Source: Aquabacterium sp. A3 (GTDB lineage Bacteria; Pseudomonadota; Gammaproteobacteria; Burkholderiales; Burkholderiaceae_C). From it: a DNA stretch of 64,000 nt. Where the stretch lies: NCBI RefSeq assembly GCF_038069945.1, contig NZ_JBBPEV010000001.1, positions 62,001 through 126,000 on the forward strand, in the 5' to 3' direction. This document shows positions 17,374-28,630 of the stretch, one piece after another. Every line of letters begins with the position of its first letter. Within the stretch, counting starts at the first letter, position 1. A program made the translations under genes and the position numbers. The notes beneath the pieces were generated by a model. The model made no database searches, was not told the DNA's origin, and saw only the letters and a program-made list of their open reading frames with translations.

Positions 17374-17398
17374 CAAAAAACCCGGCCAGAGCCGGGTT
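17374..17398 (-). terminator. intrinsic terminator after rpoD
   Basis: On the minus strand: AACCCGG, 6-nt loop, CCGGGTT, then a run of T residues, starting 9 nt after the rpoD stop codon. It ends the dnaG-rpoD transcript before the cyclase gene. Confidence 0.9.
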
Positions 17399-17406
17399 GG
17401 GGGTGA

Positions 17407-19719
<2,313 letters not shown>

Positions 19720-19761
19720 GCGCTTCCTCGAAAGAGATTCTTAGGGCTGATCGAACCTTAC

Positions 19762-19790
19762 ATTATCGCGCAAGAGGCGGGGCGCGTCAA
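19762..19790 (-). promoter_or_regulatory. sigma-70 promoter of rpoD
   Basis: On the minus strand: TTGACG (-35), exactly 17 bp, GATAAT (-10), about 43 bp before the rpoD ATG. Five of six bases match consensus in each box. It lies in the dnaG-rpoD gap, so rpoD can be transcribed apart from dnaG and should be autoregulated. Confidence 0.85.
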
Positions 19791-19818
19791 AAATGGGGGT
19801 TGATCAGGCGGCAGGGAC

Positions 19819-21876
19819 TCAAGTTGAAATGGGACGATGCTGGCTGATTTCAAGTTTCAAAGCCTGGGTCAGGCGCAGCAATTCGAGTTTTCTGGCTTCG
19901 GCCAATTCTGACAATTCCCCTGATTGCAGCAGCAGGTTCAGCTCTTCCCGAAGGGCTTCCAGCTCCAGCGGACGGATCAAGCCGATCAGGTTGTCGGCGG
20001 TGTCCTGATTGTCGGGCAGGTCGTGAAGTTGCAGTATGCGGTCGGCCATGGCGGCGAATGGCGCTTCAGCGTCTGGCGCGCCGCTTTCCGGGCTGCGCAT
20101 GAGTTGCAGCAGTTCGTCACGCTCAACTTGCCCCTGATCCAGCACGATGCGGTCCAGCCACCGAAAAAACATGCCGTATGGCGGCGGTTGGTCGCACAAC
20201 AGGTCTTGGGTGCCTGGTGGCACTTCCAGCCACAGGGCACTGCGGCTGACCAGCGCCCAGACCACCCTGTCCAGTGGCGTGGCTGCGCGGGGGAGGGGGC
20301 GCCGGGGTTGTGGCGCGCCGCGTGCATCCCACCGTGAGCCTTGCCAGCGGCCTCGGCGGCCCGCGCCAAAGCGCGCTTGTCCGTCTGAACGCCGGTGGGT
20401 GGAGTCGTATGCCTGTGACCCGCCCCAGTCGGCGTCGCCGCCGGGCCAGCCCTGATCAGGCTCGAACATGGGCATGTCGTCATCTGCCCCCCGGGGGGCA
20501 CCCGGGGCGTCGGCGGCGCGCCGAGTCGCGCTGTGTTGGGTGGCGTGCTGGGTGGTGTGCTGGGCGGTGTGGGCCGTCAGACGACGGCGCACCTCATCAC
20601 CAGCGGTGCGGGCCATCTGGGCCAGCTCGTCCGCGATGAGTCCTTGCAGCGCTCCTTGAGGGAGCTGGGCCAGCATCGGGATGGCCTGCACCAGCAGGCG
20701 CGCGCGGCCTTCGGCGCTGTCAAGGTCGCAATCGGCGGCGGCGTGTTCAAGAACCTGCCTCGACAAGGGGACCGCCTTGTGCACGCAGCGCTCGAAATCC
20801 TCTGCGCCGTGTTCGCGGATGTAGCTGTCTGGGTCGTGCTCGGCGGGCAGGAACAGAAAGCTGATGCGCCGGGTGTCGGTGGCGAAAGGCAGGGCGGCTT
20901 CGAGCGCGCGACCGGCCGCCTTGCGTCCGGCTGCGTCGCCGTCAAAACAGAACACCACCTGGTCGGTGAACCTGAACAGCTTTTGCACATGCTCTGCCGA
21001 GCAGGCGGTGCCCAGGGTGGCCACCGCATTGCCAAAACCCCACTGCGCCAGGGCCACGACGTCCATGTAGCCTTCGGTGACGATGGCGTAGCCCTTGTTG
21101 CGCAGCGCGGCACGGCCTTCGTACAGACCGTACAGTTCGCGGCCCTTGATGAACACCGGTGTTTCCGGTGAGTTCAGGTACTTGGGCTCGCCTTTGTCCA
21201 GCACCCGGCCACCAAATCCGATCACCTCTCCCTGAGGGTTGCGGATGGGGAACATGATGCGGTCGCGGAACCGGTCGTAGCGCTTGCCATCGTGTTCACC
21301 TGGCACGGCCTCGTGCACGATCACCAGGCCGGACTCTTCCAGCAGCGGGTCGTCGTAGGATGGGAAGACGCTGGCCAGGCCGCGCCAGTTGTCCGGGGCA
21401 TAACCCAGGCCAAAGCGCGCGGCGATCTCGCCCGTCAGCCCGCGCCCTTTGAGGTAGTTGACCGCCCGGGGCGTTTGCTTGAGTTGCTGTTTCCAGTGCT
21501 GTGCGGCGCGCGCCAGCACATCGTTCAAGGTGCGCTGCTTTTCTTTGAGCTGGCGCTGTTGTTCGCGGTCTTCCGGGCGGCTGCGGTCGTCCGGCACCTG
21601 CATGCCGTGCTGCTGGGCCAGGTCTTTGACGGCCTCGACAAAGCTCAGACCGCTGTACTCCATCAAAAAACCGACGGCATTGCCGTGTACGCCGCAGCCG
21701 AAGCAGTGGTACGTTTGGCGGCTGGGGCTGACGATGAACGACGGTGTTTTTTCGCCGTGGAAGGGGCACAGGCCCTTGAAGTTGATCCCGGCCTTTTTCA
21801 GCGTGACGTAGCGGCCGACCAGATCTGCGATGTCGGTGCGGGCCAGCAGGTCCTGAATGAACGAAGGTGGGATCAC
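19819..21876 (-). CDS. dnaG: DNA primase DnaG
   Basis: Makes RNA primers for DNA replication. The 685 residues begin IPPSFIQDLLARTDIADLV. The zinc-binding domain has CPFH and CFGC; the TOPRIM domain has VTEGYMDVVAL and FCFDGDAAGRKAA; a divergent Gly/Asp/Arg-rich linker (about 430-510) precedes the C-terminal DnaB-binding helices. The start is GTG at 21876: the only nearby ATG (21887) is out of frame and stops after four codons. No clear ribosome site is present, and the adk terminator ends 11 bp upstream. No rpsU precedes it, unlike the classical rpsU-dnaG-rpoD operon. Confidence 0.96.
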   Translation of the reverse strand: MIPPSFIQDLLARTDIADLVGRYVTLKKAGINFKGLCPFHGEKTPSFIVSPSRQTYHCFGCGVHGNAVGFLMEYSGLSFVEAVKDLAQQHGMQVPDDRSRPEDREQQRQLKEKQRTLNDVLARAAQHWKQQLKQTPRAVNYLKGRGLTGEIAARFGLGYAPDNWRGLASVFPSYDDPLLEESGLVIVHEAVPGEHDGKRYDRFRDRIMFPIRNPQGEVIGFGGRVLDKGEPKYLNSPETPVFIKGRELYGLYEGRAALRNKGYAIVTEGYMDVVALAQWGFGNAVATLGTACSAEHVQKLFRFTDQVVFCFDGDAAGRKAAGRALEAALPFATDTRRISFLFLPAEHDPDSYIREHGAEDFERCVHKAVPLSRQVLEHAAADCDLDSAEGRARLLVQAIPMLAQLPQGALQGLIADELAQMARTAGDEVRRRLTAHTAQHTTQHATQHSATRRAADAPGAPRGADDDMPMFEPDQGWPGGDADWGGSQAYDSTHRRSDGQARFGAGRRGRWQGSRWDARGAPQPRRPLPRAATPLDRVVWALVSRSALWLEVPPGTQDLLCDQPPPYGMFFRWLDRIVLDQGQVERDELLQLMRSPESGAPDAEAPFAAMADRILQLHDLPDNQDTADNLIGLIRPLELEALREELNLLLQSGELSELAEARKLELLRLTQALKLEISQHRPIST

Positions 21877-21887
21877 GTGACTGCCAT

Positions 21888-21922
21888 GAAAAACGGCCCC
21901 GACGCCGGTGCGGCGGGGCCGT
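21888..21922 (-). terminator. intrinsic terminator after adk
   Basis: On the minus strand: a 9-bp perfect stem (ACGGCCCCG / CGGGGCCGT), 12-nt loop, then TTTT. It starts 29 nt after the adk stop and ends 11 nt before the dnaG GTG, so dnaG needs read-through or a promoter lying inside or beyond this element. Confidence 0.85.
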
Positions 21923-21951
21923 CGAACACTGTGTGAAAACCGGAGAGGCGC

Positions 21952-22719
<768 letters not shown>

Positions 22720-23499
22720 TCAGGGTGTGGTGTCCATGCCCCGAATCAGTGCACGGACACGCTCCAGGTCTTCCGGGGTGTCAACGCCCGGGCCGGGGGC
22801 GTGGGCGCTGCGGTGCACGGCAATTCGCTCGCCATGCCACAGCACACGCAACTGCTCCAGCGATTCAACCTGCTCCAGCGGGCTGGCGGGCAGCTCGGGA
22901 AAACGCTTGAGAAAGCCTGCGCGGTAGCCGTAGATGCCGATGTGGCGCATCACGCCGGCCGCATCGGGGGGCAGCACGTCGTTTGACGGCGCTTCGCGCC
23001 ACCAGGGGATCGGTGCGCGCGAGAAATACAGCGCCCGGTCTTTGGCATCGGTCACCACCTTCACCACGTTCGGGTTGCGCCACTCGTGCGCGGCATGGAT
23101 GGCGTGGGCCGCCGTGCTCATCACGCAGTCGGGGCGATCCAACAGGAGTTGGGCGCAGGCGTTGATCAGTGCGGGGTCGATCAGCGGCTCATCGCCCTGC
23201 ACGTTCACCACCCGGTCATCTCCGTCGAGCCCCAGGCCGCGACAGGCTTCGGCCAGGCGGTCGCTGCCGGTGGGGTGGTCGGCGCGCGTCATGACCACGG
23301 CCACATCGTGGGCCTCACAGGCGGCGGCAATGCGCGGATGGTCTGTGGCCACCACCACGCGCTGCGCATCGCTGAGGCGAGCTCGTTGGGCCACACGCAC
23401 CACCATGGGCAGACCCAGGATGTCGGCCAGTGGTTTATCGGGCAGCCGCGACGAGGCCAGCCGGGCAGGGATGAGCACAGTGAAACCGCGAGAGCCCAT
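22720..23499 (-). CDS. kdsB: 3-deoxy-manno-octulosonate cytidylyltransferase
   Basis: Activates Kdo as CMP-Kdo for lipopolysaccharide inner-core synthesis. The 259 residues show the nucleotidyltransferase start [24 protein letters not shown], the [11 protein letters not shown] motif and [10 protein letters not shown]. It lies in the minus-strand LPS cluster lpxK - trm112 - kdsB, with a 13-bp gap to the Trm112-like gene. Confidence 0.97.
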   Translation of the reverse strand: MGSRGFTVLIPARLASSRLPDKPLADILGLPMVVRVAQRARLSDAQRVVVATDHPRIAAACEAHDVAVVMTRADHPTGSDRLAEACRGLGLDGDDRVVNVQGDEPLIDPALINACAQLLLDRPDCVMSTAAHAIHAAHEWRNPNVVKVVTDAKDRALYFSRAPIPWWREAPSNDVLPPDAAGVMRHIGIYGYRAGFLKRFPELPASPLEQVESLEQLRVLWHGERIAVHRSAHAPGPGVDTPEDLERVRALIRGMDTTP

Positions 23500-23512
23500 G
23501 GTTCCTCCGGTG

Positions 23513-23710
23513 TCAGGCAGACGGCGCCAGCACGGGCGCGTCGTTCTCGTCCAGCGGAAGGGCTTCGCTTTCCAGCATCACGGGAATACCGTCACGGATG
23601 GGAAAGGCCAGTCGGTCGGCCTTGCACACCAGGAAGGGGGCCTGCAGCTCTCGCTGCAGCGGGCCTTTGCACACAGGGCAGACCAGCAATTGGATGAGTC
23701 GGGTGTCCAT
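23513..23710 (-). CDS. Trm112-family small zinc protein
   Basis: A 65-residue protein of the Trm112/YcaR type. It opens with [14 protein letters not shown] and has a second [19 protein letters not shown] segment typical of the family; the paired cysteines probably bind zinc. Trm112 proteins activate methyltransferases in eukaryotes and archaea; in Gram-negatives the gene sits between lpxK and kdsB, as here, with unclear function. Confidence 0.9.
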   Translation of the reverse strand: MDTRLIQLLVCPVCKGPLQRELQAPFLVCKADRLAFPIRDGIPVMLESEALPLDENDAPVLAPSA

Positions 23711-23739
23711 GAGAGGGATGTGTTTCGTGAATCGGCAGC

Positions 23740-24861
23740 TCAGGCGGATGGCCGCGCCTTGATGAGGGCGAGGGCGGCATCCAGTTCATGCCAGAAGTCG
23801 GGCACTGGTTGGAAGTCTAAGCCGATCACCCAGATGCGTGTGTTGGGACGCTCACGCGCGCAGCGTGCGGGGTCCAGTTTGACGGCGTCTTTTTCGGTGA
23901 TCAGGAGGTCTCGTACCGCGGCTGGCCATGCCAGCGGACCTTGCAGGCTGGCGTGGTCTGCCAGCGGCAAGGGCGTGAACGCCCAACCCTGCTGGCGCAA
24001 CGCCCTGAAAAATCGCTCCGGGTGTGCCACGCCGGCCATGGCCCAGCACTGATCGGGTCGTGTGGCGCTGGGCACTGGTGGCGTGATGTGGGCCAGGTCG
24101 GCACCGTGTTTGTGGTCGTGGTTGTGGCTGTGCTTGTGGTCGTGCCAACTGGACAGCGCCACCGGCAGACCCAAGGCGCTGGTGCTGGCGTGACCTGGCA
24201 AATCCGTGCTGGCACGGGGGGCGTTGTACAGCACCACCGGCGCGGCCACCAAGCCCGGCAGGGGGCGCAGATTGATGGGCTCGCGCAGTGGGCCGGCCGG
24301 CAGCAGCCAGCCGTTGCCAGCCCCTCGCTCGTCAAACACAATGACTTCGATGTCGCGCTGCAGACGCAGGTGCTGCAGGCCGTCGTCACACACCAAAATA
24401 TCGATGTCGGGATGTTGCTGCAGCAGCGCCCTCCCGCCGGCCACCCGGTCGCTGGCGATGGCCATGGGCACGCGCTGTCGCCGCCAGATGAGCACGGGTT
24501 CATCACCCGTCTGGCAGGCGTCCGGGGGCTTGCCGTCGGCCCGAACGAGCAGCGGTGATTCAGGCCTTGGGCGCTGCGCGGCGCCATAACCCCGGCTGAG
24601 CACCCCGGGGTGCCAGCCATGTGCCTTCAGGTGAGCCAGGATGGCCAGGGTGGCGGGCGTCTTGCCTGCACCGCCCGCAATGCGGTTGCCCACCACCAAC
24701 ACGGGCACTGGCAAGCGGTGCCTGCTGAGCAGTCCATGCCGGTAGGCCTGGCGGCGCAAAGTCACCACCGTCAGCATCAGCCAGGAGATGGGCCTCAAGG
24801 CCCAGGCCAGCGCACCGCGCTTCAACCAGGCCTGCTGCAGCACGTGGGCCAGCGCGGTCAC
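23740..24861 (-). CDS. lpxK: tetraacyldisaccharide 4'-kinase LpxK
   Basis: Phosphorylates the lipid A disaccharide at the 4' position on the inner membrane. About 373 residues from the GTG at 24861, which lies 7 nt after the exbD stop. Features: an N-terminal membrane helix ([11 protein letters not shown]), Walker [12 protein letters not shown] near 65-75, [16 protein letters not shown], the [14 protein letters not shown] motif and C-terminal [10 protein letters not shown]. Unusually, residues 240-252 read [13 protein letters not shown], seven histidines alternating with polar residues, in a loop where the family has no such motif that I know of. The start codon is uncertain. Confidence 0.93.
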   Translation of the reverse strand: MTALAHVLQQAWLKRGALAWALRPISWLMLTVVTLRRQAYRHGLLSRHRLPVPVLVVGNRIAGGAGKTPATLAILAHLKAHGWHPGVLSRGYGAAQRPRPESPLLVRADGKPPDACQTGDEPVLIWRRQRVPMAIASDRVAGGRALLQQHPDIDILVCDDGLQHLRLQRDIEVIVFDERGAGNGWLLPAGPLREPINLRPLPGLVAAPVVLYNAPRASTDLPGHASTSALGLPVALSSWHDHKHSHNHDHKHGADLAHITPPVPSATRPDQCWAMAGVAHPERFFRALRQQGWAFTPLPLADHASLQGPLAWPAAVRDLLITEKDAVKLDPARCARERPNTRIWVIGLDFQPVPDFWHELDAALALIKARPSA

Positions 24862-24868
24862 GATGGTC

Positions 24869-25309
24869 TCAGGGCGCGGTGCGGGCCTCGGCCTGCCCTT
24901 GCGTGGCAAAGGTCAGTTGAGACAAGCCGGCGCGTCGGGCGGCGTCCATCACGTTGATGACGCTTTGGTGGGAGGCCGCAGCATCGGCATTGATCACCAC
25001 CACCAGGTTGTTGCGTCCTGCGGCGGCGCGCTGCAATCCGGCGGCCAACAACTCAACGCTGCGCCCCTCGACGAACTGCTGGTTCACGACGTAACGACCA
25101 TCAGAGGTGACGGTGACCACGACCTCTTGAGGCCTGGTTTGCGCCTGCCGGGCGTTGGCCGAGGGCAGGTTGATGGGCAGTTCGGTGTACTTGGTGTAGG
25201 TGGTGTTGAGCACCAGAAAGATCAGGATGACCAACAAGACGTCAATGAACGGGATCAGGTTGATCTCGGGTTCTTCCAGCGCCGGGCGCTTGCGGAAATT
25301 CATGGCCAT
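24869..25309 (-). CDS. exbD: ExbD/TolR-type biopolymer transport protein
   Basis: A 146-residue protein with a short cytoplasmic N-terminus, one membrane helix (EINLIPFIDVLLVILIFLV, with the essential Asp of the motor) and a periplasmic domain. With ExbB it harvests the proton gradient for TonB-dependent uptake or a related envelope function. The ATG at 25309 has AGGAG 6 nt upstream; 25303 is an alternative. It follows exbB by 34 bp and precedes lpxK by 7 bp, so envelope energisation and LPS synthesis are co-transcribed. Confidence 0.94.
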   Translation of the reverse strand: MAMNFRKRPALEEPEINLIPFIDVLLVILIFLVLNTTYTKYTELPINLPSANARQAQTRPQEVVVTVTSDGRYVVNQQFVEGRSVELLAAGLQRAAAGRNNLVVVINADAAASHQSVINVMDAARRAGLSQLTFATQGQAEARTAP

Positions 25310-25343
25310 GGGCTGCTCCTGTCTGCGTGCCTGCTGGCGGTGC

Positions 25344-25979
25344 TCAGCGACGACCGCCGGTGAGCTTGAGCAGATGGGGCACCATGCGCTCGGCAGCCTG
25401 CTCCAGGGTGAGGGTGTAGGCCTCCACCTTGGCCCTGAAGTGCCGGTAGAACATCAGCGCCGGAATGGCCACGATCAGACCGAAGGCGGTGTTGTACAGG
25501 GCGATGGAGATGCCATGGGCCAGCTGCGTGGGGTCGGTGCCGCCCCCGGTGCCCCCGCCCGACGCGCCGAAGATCTCGATCATGCCGATCACCGTGCCCA
25601 GCAGCCCCATCATGGGCGCTGCGCTGGCGATGGTGCCCAAGGCGTTCAGGTAGTGCTCCATGGCATGGACGGCGTCACGCCCGGCCGATTCGAGCGCCTG
25701 TCGCAAACGGGCCTCAGGTGCCCGCGGCTCGTTGGCTGCCACCTTGAACCCTTCGGCCAGCACGCGACCCAGCAAGGAGTTGTCGGCCAGCTTCTGGATG
25801 GTGTCGTTGGTTGGCAAGTGGCTTTTGGTCACGCCGATCACTTCATCGACCAGCGTCGGCGGTGCAATTCGGGCCACGCGCAGGCTCAGCCAACGTTCAA
25901 CGATCAGGGCCAGCGCCACGATGGACGCCAGCAGCAGCGGAATGATGGGCCAGCCGGCAGCTTGTAAGATCGACAGCAA
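25344..25979 (-). CDS. exbB: ExbB/TolQ/MotA-family proton channel protein
   Basis: A 211-residue protein with three membrane helices and the family core ALGTIASAAPMMGLLGTVIGMIEIF, then a Gly/Thr-rich loop and GISIALYNTAFGLIVAIPALMFYRHF. It forms the pentameric motor with ExbD. Translation begins at TTG (25977-25979) with GAGGGGG 7-8 nt upstream. It is the first gene of the minus-strand run exbB-exbD-lpxK-trm112-kdsB-adk. Confidence 0.93.
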   Translation of the reverse strand: MLSILQAAGWPIIPLLLASIVALALIVERWLSLRVARIAPPTLVDEVIGVTKSHLPTNDTIQKLADNSLLGRVLAEGFKVAANEPRAPEARLRQALESAGRDAVHAMEHYLNALGTIASAAPMMGLLGTVIGMIEIFGASGGGTGGGTDPTQLAHGISIALYNTAFGLIVAIPALMFYRHFRAKVEAYTLTLEQAAERMVPHLLKLTGGRR

Positions 25980-26335
25980 AAGAGTACCCCCTCAGGCCTG
26001 GGTCGCAGTGGAAAGGAACGCGGCTGATTATGCGGGTGAATGCATGTGCCGCCGGCGGGGCGTCACCCTGAGGCCACGGCTTGACCTGCGACGCCAAGGT
26101 ATCCACCGAAGCTGTGGATAACTTTGTGGGCAAGCTTGGGACGGGGGCCGAAGACGCCCGTTCTGTCGGGCTTCTGCTTGCTTTGCTTCATTTTTGAGCA
26201 CTATTTTTTTCTTTTAAATCAAACACTTAACACAATTTGACGTATTCATGACAGCCTTTGTGGGGTGCTTGGGGGTGTGTGGCAAATTGTGGATGTTCCA
26301 GGTGGTGGGCGTGGAGGTTGGTGTGAGGTGCACAC
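25980..26335. other. 356-bp divergent intergenic region, exbB / xseA
   Basis: The stretch lacks a credible gene. It holds the upstream regions of exbB (minus) and xseA (plus). An unusually AT-rich patch runs from about 26187 to 26252 inside otherwise GC-rich DNA. A perfect consensus DnaA box (TGTGGATAA) lies at 26113-26121, and a partial one (TTGTGGATG) at 26287-26295. I could not fix a convincing promoter in either direction; a minus-strand CATAAT about 50 bp before exbB is a weak -10 candidate. Confidence 0.6.
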
Positions 26336-27646
26336 GTGCAATTGACGGTTGAAACTGGCGGGCGGCCCCGTGTCTGGACCGTGTCGGGTTTGGTTCATGC
26401 CATCGCTGATGCGCTGCAGGTGCGCTTTGCCAGTGTGGCGGTTCGTGGCGAGATCAGCGGGTTCACGCGGGCCGCCAGCGGGCACGCCTACTTCACGCTC
26501 AAGGATGACCGGGGTGCGGCCACATTGAGGTGCGCCATGTTCCGCCGAGCCTATGCGGCGGCCACGCAGGGCGGGTTTGTGCCGCGTGATGGCCAGTTGG
26601 TGGAGGCCGTGGGGCAGGTGGCCGTGTATGAGGCGCGTGGCGAGTTGCAACTCGTTGTCGAACGCTTGCAGCCGGCGGGCGATGGCGCGTGGTACGAGCA
26701 GTTCTTGCGCCTGAAGGCCCGGCTGGAGGCCGATGGACTGTTTGATCCTGCGCGCAAGCGCGCATTGCCGGCTTACCCGCAGCGGGTGGCGGTGGTCACT
26801 TCTGTCGCGGCGGCGGCCCTGCAGGACGTGCTGAAGGTGTTGGCGCGCCGCGCTCCTCACGTCGAAGTCTGTGTGGCGCCCTGCATGGTGCAGGGCGCTG
26901 AGGCCCCGCCCCAGATCGTGGCGGCCCTGAACCAGGTGCAGGCGCTGCACCACAGCGGCGTGCACATCGATGCGGTGATTCTTTGTCGCGGTGGCGGCAG
27001 CATGGAAGACCTGTGGGCCTTCAATGACGAGCGGGTGGTGCGCGCCGTCGCAGCCTGTACCTTGCCCGTGGTGTGTGGGGTGGGGCATGAAACCGATGTG
27101 ACCTTGTCAGACTTTGCGGCCGATCTGCGCGCGCCGACGCCATCGGTGGCCGCTGAACTGGTGTGCCGCGATGCGGCCGAGTCGTCGAGCGCGCTCGACG
27201 GCCTGGCCTGGCAGTTGCAAATCCGCAGCCGACGCTTGCTGGACAGCCACGCTCAGCGACTTGATCGCGCCGCATCCCGTTTGACGCGGCCCGGTGCGCT
27301 GCTGGCCCGTGACCGCACCAGGCTGGCCTCGCTGGAGGCGGCACTGCGCAGCCACTGGCCTGCCAGGCAGGCGCATGCCCATGCCACGCTGGCGCAATGG
27401 CAGCACCGCTTGTCCGTTGCGGTGCCTGCTCGCTGCCGGCATGACGACGCCCGGCTGCGCGGCTTGGAGGCCGCGCTCAATGCGCTGTCGCCGCAGCGGG
27501 TGCTTGATCGGGGGTATGCCTGGCTGAGCACGCCCTCGGGCCACGTGATTGCCTCCGTGAGCGATGTGCAGCCCGGCGAGGCGGTGCAGGCCCGTCTTGC
27601 CGATGGGGTGTTGCAACTGAACGTCGAGTCAGGCAAGCCTGTGTGA
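26336..27646 (+). CDS. xseA: exodeoxyribonuclease VII large subunit
   Basis: Large subunit of ExoVII, which trims single-stranded DNA. The 436 residues contain the N-terminal OB-fold ([28 protein letters not shown]), the catalytic core ([60 protein letters not shown]), and a shortened coiled-coil region before the closing LDRGYAWL. The GTG start lies in a G-rich context with GAGG upstream; an upstream alternative is not obvious. The small subunit xseB is not adjacent. Confidence 0.95.
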   Translation: MQLTVETGGRPRVWTVSGLVHAIADALQVRFASVAVRGEISGFTRAASGHAYFTLKDDRGAATLRCAMFRRAYAAATQGGFVPRDGQLVEAVGQVAVYEARGELQLVVERLQPAGDGAWYEQFLRLKARLEADGLFDPARKRALPAYPQRVAVVTSVAAAALQDVLKVLARRAPHVEVCVAPCMVQGAEAPPQIVAALNQVQALHHSGVHIDAVILCRGGGSMEDLWAFNDERVVRAVAACTLPVVCGVGHETDVTLSDFAADLRAPTPSVAAELVCRDAAESSSALDGLAWQLQIRSRRLLDSHAQRLDRAASRLTRPGALLARDRTRLASLEAALRSHWPARQAHAHATLAQWQHRLSVAVPARCRHDDARLRGLEAALNALSPQRVLDRGYAWLSTPSGHVIASVSDVQPGEAVQARLADGVLQLNVESGKPV

Positions 27647-27752
27647 AGCCCCTGCCCCCGGGTGGGCTCTGCAGTGCGCCCCGTGCAAGGCCCGGGTGCG
27701 TGCCTACAATGCACCGTTCGTTGTTTTGTCCAACCACTTTCAGGAAACCAAC

Positions 27753-28334
27753 ATGGCACACACGCTTCCCCCACTGCCGTATGCCCAAGACGCCCTGGCG
27801 CCGCACATCAGCAAGGAAACCTTCGAGTTCCACTATGGCAAGCACCATCAGGCCTATGTCACCAACCTGAACAACCTGATTCCCGGCACCGAGTTCGAGA
27901 GCCTGTCGCTGGAAGACATCATCAAGAAGTCCAGCGGTGGCGTGTACAACAACGCTGCCCAGGTGTGGAACCACACCTTCTTCTGGAGCTGCATGAAGCC
28001 CAACGGCGGTGGCGCACCCTCTGGCAAGCTGGCCGATGCCATCAACGCCAAGTTCGGCAGCTACGATGCCTTCAAGGAAGCCTTCACCAAGTCGGCCGTG
28101 GGCAACTTCGGCTCGGGCTGGACCTTCCTGGTCAAGAAGGCCGATGGCTCGGTCGACATCGTCAACATGGGCCCGGCCGGCACCCCGCTGACCACCGGCG
28201 ACACCCCGCTGCTGACCATCGACGTGTGGGAGCATGCTTACTACATCGACTACCGCAACGCCCGCCCCAAGTTCGTGGAAACGTTCCTCAGCAGCCTGGT
28301 GAACTGGGAATTTGCAGAGAAGAACTTCGGCTGA
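27753..28334 (+). CDS. sodB: iron superoxide dismutase
   Basis: Cytoplasmic superoxide dismutase of 193 residues. Metal ligands are visible: H27 ([11 protein letters not shown]), the His in [13 protein letters not shown], and the Asp and His in [11 protein letters not shown]. The sequence around [11 protein letters not shown] and NFGSGWTFL fits the iron rather than the manganese type. Start at 27753 with AGGAAA upstream. TACAAT at 27705-27710 is a plausible -10 box. A strong terminator follows. Confidence 0.96.
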   Translation: MAHTLPPLPYAQDALAPHISKETFEFHYGKHHQAYVTNLNNLIPGTEFESLSLEDIIKKSSGGVYNNAAQVWNHTFFWSCMKPNGGGAPSGKLADAINAKFGSYDAFKEAFTKSAVGNFGSGWTFLVKKADGSVDIVNMGPAGTPLTTGDTPLLTIDVWEHAYYIDYRNARPKFVETFLSSLVNWEFAEKNFG

Positions 28335-28352
28335 TCCTTCAGCGAAGGGTGC

Positions 28353-28380
28353 AAAAAGCCGGGCGATGCCCGGCTTTTTT
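28353..28380 (+). terminator. intrinsic terminator after sodB
   Basis: Perfect 8-bp stem AGCCGGGC / GCCCGGCT with a 3-nt loop, preceded by A residues and followed by six T, 19 nt after the sodB stop. The A/T flanks could also make it work for the opposite strand. Confidence 0.95.
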
Positions 28381-28630
28381 GTTGCGAACGTGTCATCTTT
28401 CGCGCGTCCAATCAAGGGCTTGGTGGCGCCAGTTCGGCGCGCCAAGAGAGAAATTCACGCAGCCTGTCCTTGCGCCGGTGTTTCGGTGTTAAAGTGCGGC
28501 CTTGATGTAACGGCCCTTTCCGCCGACCTGTTGATTTCGGTCACCAGGCACGTCGCAATCCGCTAACCGGTCAAGCCGTGTCGCGGAAGGTTGATCAACC
28601 AGCCAACAACCCGGCAGACCCGGGAGTGAG
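28381..28630. other. leader/promoter region of sucA
   Basis: No gene is seen. The region must hold the promoter of the sucA cluster, but no clear -35/-10 pair stands out. A perfect 12-bp palindrome GGTTGATCAACC lies at 28589-28600, about 30 bp before the sucA start, and could be an operator or a structured leader. Confidence 0.5.

Noticed and set aside
24106..24144. CRISPR or tandem-repeat array
   Set aside because: The repeated GTG-rich triplets are simply His codons within lpxK; no spacers exist here or elsewhere in the window.
26113..26121. Chromosomal replication origin at the DnaA box
   Set aside because: Only one perfect box is present, with no dnaA, dnaN or gyrB nearby; not enough for an origin.
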